Below are positions 1 to 5,200 of a stretch of DNA of 5,200 nucleotides, one piece after another. Below the pieces are notes generated by a model. That model was not told the origin of the DNA and did no database searches. It saw only the letters and a program-made list of their open reading frames with translations. This DNA is from JBFGFG01 sp041627475. GTDB taxonomy: Bacteria; Actinomycetota; Nitriliruptoria; Nitriliruptorales; Nitriliruptoraceae. Where the stretch lies: assembly GCA_041627475.1 (NCBI GenBank), contig JBFKQZ010000223.1, positions 1 to 5,200 of the forward strand, given 5' to 3'. The stretch's first letter is position 1. Every line of letters begins with the position of its first letter. The translations under genes and the position numbers were made by a program.

Positions 1-918
1 CCGGTCGAGCTGGTCATCGAGTACGGCTCGGTGCCCGGCCCCTGGCGCCACGTGCGGGTCGGCGTCGAGCTCGTCAGCGACGAGGACCCGATCGCGACCG
101 CGGTCGCCACCGCCCGGGACGCGGACGCCGCCGTCGTGGTCGTCGGGCTCGGTGACGAGTGGGAGTCCGAGGGCCACGACCGGCCAGACCTGCGCCTCCC
201 GCGGGACCAGGACGAGCTGGTCCGTGCCGTCGCCGCCGTCCAGCCGCGCACGGTCGTCGTGATCGCCGCCGGCGCGCCCGTGGAGGTGCCGTGGGCCGAC
301 GACGTGGGCGCGATCGTCCACGCGTGGTACGGCGGCCAGGAGGTCGGCCACGCCGTGGCCGACGTCCTCCTCGGTCGGGCCGAGCCCAGCGGCCGGCTCC
401 CGGTGACCTGGCCGGCCGACTCGCGTCAGCACCCGGGCCTCCTGAACTTCCCCGGCGAGGCCGGCGTCGTGCGCTACGGCGAGGGGATCCACGCCGGGTA
501 CCGCGGCTTCGACAAGCTCGGGCTCGAGCCGGCCTTCAGGTTCGGGCACGGTGGCTCCTACACGACGTTCTCGTTCGGCGACGTCACGACCACCCCGGAC
601 CGTGACGGGCTGACCGTCCACGTGCCGGTGCGCAACACCGGCGAGCGCGACGGCGTCGAGGTCGTCCAGGTGTACGCCCACGGCATCGGTGATGTCGTTC
701 GACGCCTCGTGGGCTACGCGCGCGTCGAGGTCGGCGCCGGGGCGACCACCACCGTCGACGTCCACGTCGGCGCAGACCGACTCACCCACTGGGACCCCGG
801 CGACCATCGCTGGGTGCCCGCCAGCGGCGACCTGACCCTCGAGGTCAGCGGCGTCGCCGGTACCGCCACCACCACCCACCACCTGCCGTCGCAAACGGCG
901 ACGTCCACCGACGACTGA
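1..918 (+). CDS. Glycoside hydrolase family 3 beta-glucosidase-type enzyme, 3' part (5' end outside window)
   Basis: The frame is open from base 1 to the TGA at 916-918, giving 305 visible residues; the true start lies upstream, and the GTG at 31 is internal. GH3 enzymes remove terminal beta-linked sugars from oligosaccharides or glycosides. The first ~25 residues (VELVIEY then VRVGVEL) resemble the end of a PA14 insert. The C-terminal alpha/beta sandwich follows, with WESEGHDRPDLRLP at nt 160-201. In PA14-type GH3 enzymes this ESEGxDR motif carries the acid/base glutamate, here probably the Glu at nt 169-171. SGRLPVTWP (nt 388-414) and FGHGGSYTTF (nt 541-570) are typical of the family, although the usual form of the latter is FGYGLSYTTF. 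A fibronectin III-like domain ends the protein, with VRNTGERDGVEVVQVY at nt 628-675. The nucleophile-bearing N-terminal barrel is off the window. No export signal can be judged. The ABC ATPase gene starts 11 bases downstream. Family assignment is firm; exact substrate is unknown. Confidence 0.93.
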   Translation, partial: PVELVIEYGSVPGPWRHVRVGVELVSDEDPIATAVATARDADAAVVVVGLGDEWESEGHDRPDLRLPRDQDELVRAVAAVQPRTVVVIAAGAPVEVPWADDVGAIVHAWYGGQEVGHAVADVLLGRAEPSGRLPVTWPADSRQHPGLLNFPGEAGVVRYGEGIHAGYRGFDKLGLEPAFRFGHGGSYTTFSFGDVTTTPDRDGLTVHVPVRNTGERDGVEVVQVYAHGIGDVVRRLVGYARVEVGAGATTTVDVHVGADRLTHWDPGDHRWVPASGDLTLEVSGVAGTATTTHHLPSQTATSTDD

Positions 919-922
919 GGAG
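917..922 (+). promoter_or_regulatory. Ribosome binding site of the ABC ATPase gene, overlapping the GH3 stop codon
   Basis: GAGGAG lies 7 bases before the ATG at 930 and shares two bases with the TGA of the preceding gene. This supports the ATG at 930 and suggests co-transcription, and possibly translational coupling, with the beta-glucosidase gene. Confidence 0.75.
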
Positions 923-929
923 CAGGACC

Positions 930-2141
<1,212 letters not shown>

Positions 2142-2170
2142 GGTCTGATCGTTCCTCCAGGGGGGCACCT

Positions 2171-2188
2171 CTCCGTCAGCCGACGGAG
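2171..2188 (+). promoter_or_regulatory. Hairpin over the Shine-Dalgarno of the PAP2 fusion gene
   Basis: CTCCGTC (2171-2177) and GACGGAG (2182-2188) form a perfect 7-bp stem around the loop AGCC. The 3' arm contains most of the CGGAGG Shine-Dalgarno of the next gene. A second complementary stretch, CCTCC at 2154-2158, could also pair with GGAGG (2185-2189). The structure could limit translation of the downstream gene or act as a weak terminator after the ABC gene. There is no T-run after it, so a classical intrinsic terminator is unlikely. Role is inferred. Confidence 0.45.
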
Positions 2189-2189
2189 G
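2184..2189 (+). promoter_or_regulatory. Ribosome binding site supporting the GTG start at 2197
   Basis: CGGAGG ends 7 bases before the GTG at 2197, an ideal spacing. This decides that start over any later in-frame candidate. The site lies in the 3' arm of the hairpin at 2171-2188. Confidence 0.75.
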
Positions 2190-2196
2190 CCACCCT

Positions 2197-4605
2197 GTGG
2201 GAACGACGACCAAGGAGCGCGACAGCCCCGCCGTCCAGGCGACCGAGACCGCGCGAGCACGCCCCGACGACCGGGAGCGCCACCCCGACGACCTGATCCG
2301 TGTGGTCGTCGGGACGCTCGGCTTCGGGCTGATGACCCTCCTCGCGGTCGCCGACGACGAGGTCGACGCGCTGGAACAGGCGATGTTCCGCGTCTTCAAC
2401 GAGCTGCCCGACGTCGTCGAACCGATGCTCTGGCTGGTCATGCAGCTCGGCAGCATCGTGGCCGTGCCGGTCGTGGCGCTGGTGCTGCTGTGGCGCAACC
2501 GGCGACCACTGGCGCGGGACGTCGCGCTGGCCGGCGTCGCCGGTTGGCTGCTCTCGTTCTGGGCCAAGGAGCTGATCGGGCGCGCCCGTCCCGGGGACCT
2601 GTTGGCCGAGATCGTCATGCGCGGCGGCCACGCCGGGCTCGGCTACCCCTCGGGACACTCGACGGTCGCCGCGGCGATGGCGGCCGTCATCGCACCCCAC
2701 CTCCCGACACGAGCCCGCCGCGCGCTCTGGGCCGCCGTCGGCCTGGTCGGCATCGGGCGGCTGTACGTCGGCGCCCACCTCCCGCTCGACGTGCTCGGTG
2801 GGTGGTTGCTGGGCTGGGCAGTCGGCAGTGCCGTGCTGCTGCTGTTCGGCTCACCCGTCGGAGTGCCAGACCTCGACGAGGTCCGTACGCGGCTGCGCAG
2901 GGTCGGGATGGCCGTCCGGGACATCGCCTTCGTGGATGCCGACGCGCGCGGGTCCGCGCCACTCGTGATCACCATGGAGGACGGCCAGACGCTGTTCGGC
3001 AAGGTCCTCAACTCGCAGCACCGCTCGGCGGACATGCTGTTCAAGGCCCTGCGCCGCGCCGCGTACAGCCGGGTCGAGGACGAGACGCCGTACGTCAGCG
3101 CCAAGCAGCAGGCCGAGCACGAGGTCCTGCTCACCATGCTCGCGCGGGCGGCGGGGGTCCGGGTGACACCGAGCATCCAGATCGTCGCGGACGACCCGTC
3201 GGACGCACTGGTCGTGCAGGCGGCGATCGACGGCGTCGGGTTCGACGAGCACCTCGCCGAGCGGGGTGTCAGCGACGAGCTGCTCCGTGACGTGCTCGGC
3301 CAGGTCGCGCTGCTCCACGAGGCACGGATCGCCCACCGTGACCTGCGGCCCGCGAACTTCGTCGTGGCCCGCGGCGGCGAGGAGGCGTACGTCGTCGACT
3401 TCGGGTTCGCCCAGACGTCGGCGACCGAACGACGCCGTGCGTGGGACGTGGCCGAGCTCCTCGCTGGCCTCGCCCCGCACGTCGACCTCGACCGTCTGGT
3501 CACCGAGGCCCGGACTGCCCTCGGCGAGGAGTCCCTCGCCGCCGCACTGCCGATGCTGACGATGTCCGCGTTCTCGTCGGCCACGCGCGACGCGCTGCGC
3601 GAGCAGGACGACCTGCTCGAGGACCTGCGGGAGACGGTCGCGGCAGCCATCGGCGTCGACCTCGACGAGGAGGACGACGAGGAGCTGCTGCGGGTCCGTC
3701 CGCGCACGCTGGCCATCGTGGCCGTCGTCGGGATCGGCCTCTACGCCCTCTTCCCGCAGCTCTCCGAACTGCCGGACGCGTGGAACGCACTGCTCGACGC
3801 CGACCCGTGGCTCCTCCTCGCGGCCGTCGCCGCGTCCGCCGGGACGTACCTCGGTGCGGGCCTCACACTGGTCGGTGCGTCGCCGGCGTCGCTGCCGTAC
3901 CCCCGGGCGATCACCGGTGCGCTGGCGGGGTCCTTCGCGAGTCGTCTCGCCCCCGGCGGGCTCGGGCGTGTCGGGCTGGACATCCGGCTGATGACCAAGG
4001 CCGGTGCGAGCCGCGCCGAGGCCGTCGCCGGCGAGTCCATGCTCAGCCTGTCCGGCGCGATCGTCCACGTCACGGCGATGATCCTGATCGGTCTGCGCTA
4101 CGGCCGTGACCTGATGGGCAACGCCCTGCCGGACAACTGGACGCTGGTCGCCGGGGCGGTCGTGGTCCTCGCGGTCGCCGGGGTCCTGTCGACGCAGACC
4201 GAGAAGGGCCGCGAGCTGCTCGGTCAGGCCAGGGAGGCGCTGCGGACGGCGCGCGAGACCGCCCGCGACCCGGAGCGGGTCGCGATGCTGCTCGGTGGCG
4301 CGCTGCTGCTCAACGCGATGTACATCGCCGCCCTGGACCTCTCCGTCACCGCCGTCGGTGGCGAGGTCGGGATCGGGGCGGTGGCGCTGGTCTACCTCGG
4401 TGGCGCGGTGTTCACGGCGGTGTCACCGACACCCGGTGGGCTCGGTGCCGTCGAGGCCGCGATGGTCGCCGGCCTCACGTTCGTCGGTGTCGGGTCAGCG
4501 GCCGCGGTGGCCGGCGTGCTCGTCTTCCGGCTGCTCACCTTCTGGTTCCCGACCCTGCCGGGCTGGTTCGCCCTGCAGGCGCTGCGCAACCGCGACCACC
4601 TCTGA
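2197..4605 (+). CDS. Three-domain membrane protein: PAP2 phosphatase, kinase-like domain, LPG-synthase-type TM domain
   Basis: The 802-residue product starts at GTG with a good Shine-Dalgarno and a charged, probably cytosolic, N-terminus (1-33). Residues ~34-217 form a multi-helix PAP2 (type 2 phosphatidic acid phosphatase) domain with all three motifs: KELIGRARP (124-132), PSGH (151-154) and GRLYVGAHLPLD (187-198), giving likely catalytic His154 and His194. Residues ~240-485 resemble an atypical protein kinase: candidate ATP-binding Lys269 (LFGKVL), a candidate helix-C Glu at 307 or 309, HRDLRPAN (380-387) and VDFG (400-403). No glycine-rich loop is evident. An acidic linker (488-496) leads to ~503-797, a set of hydrophobic helices with UPF0104/LPG_synthase_TM signatures: LAPGGLGRVGLDIRL (584-598), SPTPGGLGAVEAA (743-755) and FRLLTFWFPTLPG (777-789). 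The MprF aminoacyl-transferase domain is absent, so it should not be called lysyl-PG synthase. Expected topology puts the PAP2 site outside and the kinase fold inside the cell. Lipid phosphate handling is likely; the exact substrate is unknown. Confidence 0.9.
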   Translation: MGTTTKERDSPAVQATETARARPDDRERHPDDLIRVVVGTLGFGLMTLLAVADDEVDALEQAMFRVFNELPDVVEPMLWLVMQLGSIVAVPVVALVLLWRNRRPLARDVALAGVAGWLLSFWAKELIGRARPGDLLAEIVMRGGHAGLGYPSGHSTVAAAMAAVIAPHLPTRARRALWAAVGLVGIGRLYVGAHLPLDVLGGWLLGWAVGSAVLLLFGSPVGVPDLDEVRTRLRRVGMAVRDIAFVDADARGSAPLVITMEDGQTLFGKVLNSQHRSADMLFKALRRAAYSRVEDETPYVSAKQQAEHEVLLTMLARAAGVRVTPSIQIVADDPSDALVVQAAIDGVGFDEHLAERGVSDELLRDVLGQVALLHEARIAHRDLRPANFVVARGGEEAYVVDFGFAQTSATERRRAWDVAELLAGLAPHVDLDRLVTEARTALGEESLAAALPMLTMSAFSSATRDALREQDDLLEDLRETVAAAIGVDLDEEDDEELLRVRPRTLAIVAVVGIGLYALFPQLSELPDAWNALLDADPWLLLAAVAASAGTYLGAGLTLVGASPASLPYPRAITGALAGSFASRLAPGGLGRVGLDIRLMTKAGASRAEAVAGESMLSLSGAIVHVTAMILIGLRYGRDLMGNALPDNWTLVAGAVVVLAVAGVLSTQTEKGRELLGQAREALRTARETARDPERVAMLLGGALLLNAMYIAALDLSVTAVGGEVGIGAVALVYLGGAVFTAVSPTPGGLGAVEAAMVAGLTFVGVGSAAAVAGVLVFRLLTFWFPTLPGWFALQALRNRDHL

Positions 4606-4613
4606 GCGCTCAG
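4602..4613. repeat. 12-nt palindrome containing both convergent stop codons
   Basis: CTGAGCGCTCAG is a perfect inverted repeat. It contains the TGA of the plus-strand fusion gene (4603-4605) and the TGA of the minus-strand small gene (read from TCA at 4610-4612). The genes are only 4 bp apart, so neither has room for its own terminator before the other begins. It may be coincidental, because facing TGA codons are themselves complementary and supply 6 of the 12 bases. Confidence 0.5.
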
Positions 4614-4822
4614 TCGTCGGACAGGTCCAGGACGGCGCGGCCGATCGACCCGACCAGCATCCCGGCCGAGCCGATGATGAACAACCAGACCCCGGCGGTC
4701 TTCAGCGACTCGAACAGGAAGAAGATCGAGCCCACGAAGAACGAGACGTTGCCGAGCAGGCCGAGCAGGGTGTGCACCCACTCGTAGTCCTGCAGCAGGT
4801 CGTCGACGAGTTGGTCCAGCAT
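4610..4822 (-). CDS. Small YrhK-like two-helix membrane protein
   Basis: This 70-residue protein has a short acidic N-terminus (MLDQLVDDLLQDYEW), two hydrophobic helices at about 19-37 and 43-60, and an acidic tail. The YEWVHTLLGLLGN, FFVGSIFFLFES and WLFIIGSAGMLVGS segments match the pattern I recall for YrhK-domain proteins, whose function is unknown. An in-frame stop at 4856-4858 with no ATG, GTG or TTG between makes the ATG at 4820-4822 the only ordinary start. No convincing Shine-Dalgarno precedes it, so it may be poorly translated or use a leaderless transcript. The coherent membrane pattern, rather than the arginine/proline-rich composition typical of shadow frames in GC-rich DNA, argues that it is real. 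It converges on the PAP2 fusion gene and lies downstream of the gene at 4911-5200 on the same strand. Confidence 0.8.
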   Translation of the reverse strand: MLDQLVDDLLQDYEWVHTLLGLLGNVSFFVGSIFFLFESLKTAGVWLFIIGSAGMLVGSIGRAVLDLSDD

Positions 4823-4863
4823 GTCGTGCCACGGGTCGGGTCCGTCAGCACCGTGTCACGCGC

Positions 4864-4887
4864 CGGCCGCGGTGATCACCGCGGCCG
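4864..4887. promoter_or_regulatory. Perfect 24-nt palindrome in the intergenic gap (terminator or operator)
   Basis: The half-site CGGCCGCGGTGA is followed by its exact reverse complement, centred between 4875 and 4876. It lies 23 bases past the stop codon of the minus-strand gene at 4911-5200 and 41 bases before the start of the small membrane protein gene. As RNA it would form a ~10-bp GC-rich stem with a GATC loop. No T-run follows in either direction, so it would be a U-less, actinobacterial-style terminator if it terminates at all. Its perfect dyad symmetry also fits a dimeric repressor site controlling the small gene. The two roles cannot be separated from sequence. Confidence 0.55.
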
Positions 4888-4910
4888 AGGGGTCGTGAGG
4901 CGACCAGTCG

Positions 4911-5200
4911 TCAGGCCGCGGGCTGCAGCTGGAGACGGCCGCTGTCGTCGACCTGGTCGAACTCGGTGGCGGTGGTGCCGCCGACGCGGAACTGGCCGGA
5001 CTCGTCGGTCAGCTGGTCCTTGGCGAGCTTGAGCTTGCCGCGCTCCAGCATCCGGTTCGGCAGTGTCTTCGCCGGGATGAACCCCGTGATGCCGTACGCG
5101 TCGATGCGCACGAGCAGGCCGGCCGGGGTGAGCTTGCGGATCGTCGCGTCGAGCCGCGGGCGGCGACCGGCGGCGAGCTCGCGCTCGCACCAGAGGCTCC
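4911..5200 (-). CDS. C-terminal part of a probable RNase II/RNB-family exoribonuclease (S1 domain); 5' end outside window
   Basis: The minus-strand frame is open from the right edge (first whole codon at 5198-5196) to the TGA at 4913-4911, giving 95 visible residues. The GTG at 5111-5109 lies inside this frame and is not the start. The segment RLDATIRKLTPAGLLVRID, then AYGITGFIPAKTL, has the beta-barrel pattern of an S1/OB RNA-binding domain. It aligns by eye with the C-terminal S1 domain of RNase II (DNGAIAFIPA in the E. coli protein), including the later FRVGGTTATEFDQVDDSGRLQLQP stretch. In that family the RNB catalytic domain lies upstream and degrades single-stranded RNA 3' to 5'; here it is off the window, so activity cannot be judged. 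A different S1-domain protein is the main alternative. The gene reads toward the palindrome at 4864-4887, which may be its terminator. Confidence 0.6.
   Translation of the reverse strand, partial: SLWCERELAAGRRPRLDATIRKLTPAGLLVRIDAYGITGFIPAKTLPNRMLERGKLKLAKDQLTDESGQFRVGGTTATEFDQVDDSGRLQLQPAA

Noticed and set aside
2142..2196. Promoter for the PAP2 fusion gene
   Set aside because: No -35/-10 pair could be recognised in the 55-bp gap. The gene may be read through from the sugar operon or use a promoter inside the ABC gene, and the sequence does not decide.
2851..4068. A 405-residue open frame on the minus strand
   Set aside because: It is antisense to the kinase-like and TM domains, with biased Arg/Asp/Val/Gly composition and no motif; explained by high third-position GC.
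2197..4605. Calling the fusion gene mprF (lysylphosphatidylglycerol synthase)
   Set aside because: Only the transmembrane flippase-like domain is present. The cytosolic aminoacyl-transferase domain that makes lysyl-phosphatidylglycerol is missing, and PAP2 and kinase-like domains occupy the N-terminal side instead.
4392..4832. A 146-residue minus-strand open frame covering the 70-residue gene
   Set aside because: Arg/Pro/Ala-rich with no membrane or domain pattern; the overlapping 70-residue frame has coherent hydrophobic helices and a family-like sequence.
4876..5190. A 104-residue minus-strand frame overlapping the S1-domain gene
   Set aside because: Almost all Arg, Pro, Ala and Gly with no structure; the other frame shows a recognisable S1/OB pattern and continues open through the window edge.

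Overview
The window is very GC-rich, has high third-position GC, uses GTG as well as ATG starts, and is almost entirely coding. Together with an MsmK/UgpC/SugC-type sugar ABC ATPase beside a beta-glucosidase, and a large PAP2/kinase-like/LPG-synthase-TM membrane fusion, this points to a high-GC actinobacterium (Actinomycetota). The genus cannot be named from the sequence alone. No tRNA, rRNA, CRISPR array, insertion sequence or other mobile element is visible, and no gene-free stretch exceeds about 90 bases.

Layout. (1) Positions 1-918, plus strand: the 3' part of a GH3 beta-glucosidase-type gene that enters from the left edge, with the end of a probable PA14 insert, the C-terminal catalytic half and the fibronectin III-like tail. 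(2) 930-2141, plus strand: the ATP-binding subunit of a carbohydrate ABC importer. Its ribosome binding site overlaps the GH3 stop codon, so the two probably form one operon for taking up and hydrolysing beta-glucosides or oligosaccharides. The binding protein and permeases are not in the window. (3) 2142-2196: a short gap holding a hairpin that covers the next gene's Shine-Dalgarno sequence. (4) 2197-4605, plus strand: an 802-residue membrane protein joining a PAP2 lipid phosphatase, a protein-kinase-like domain with its catalytic residues, and an LPG-synthase-type (UPF0104-like) transmembrane domain. (5) 4610-4822, minus strand: a 70-residue two-helix membrane protein resembling the YrhK domain, meeting gene 4 tail to tail with 4 bp between them. 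(6) 4823-4910: a gap dominated by a perfect 24-nt palindrome. (7) 4911-5200, minus strand: the 3' end of a gene whose C-terminus looks like the S1 domain of an RNase II/RNB-family exoribonuclease; it runs off the right edge.

Functionally there are two unrelated blocks: a sugar-utilisation operon end (1-2141), and an envelope-lipid fusion protein followed by convergent minus-strand genes. The most notable item is the three-part fusion. It places a predicted extracytoplasmic phosphatase, a cytosolic kinase fold and a lipid-translocase-like domain in one polypeptide, which suggests, as inference only, handling of a phosphorylated lipid or lipid carrier across the membrane.
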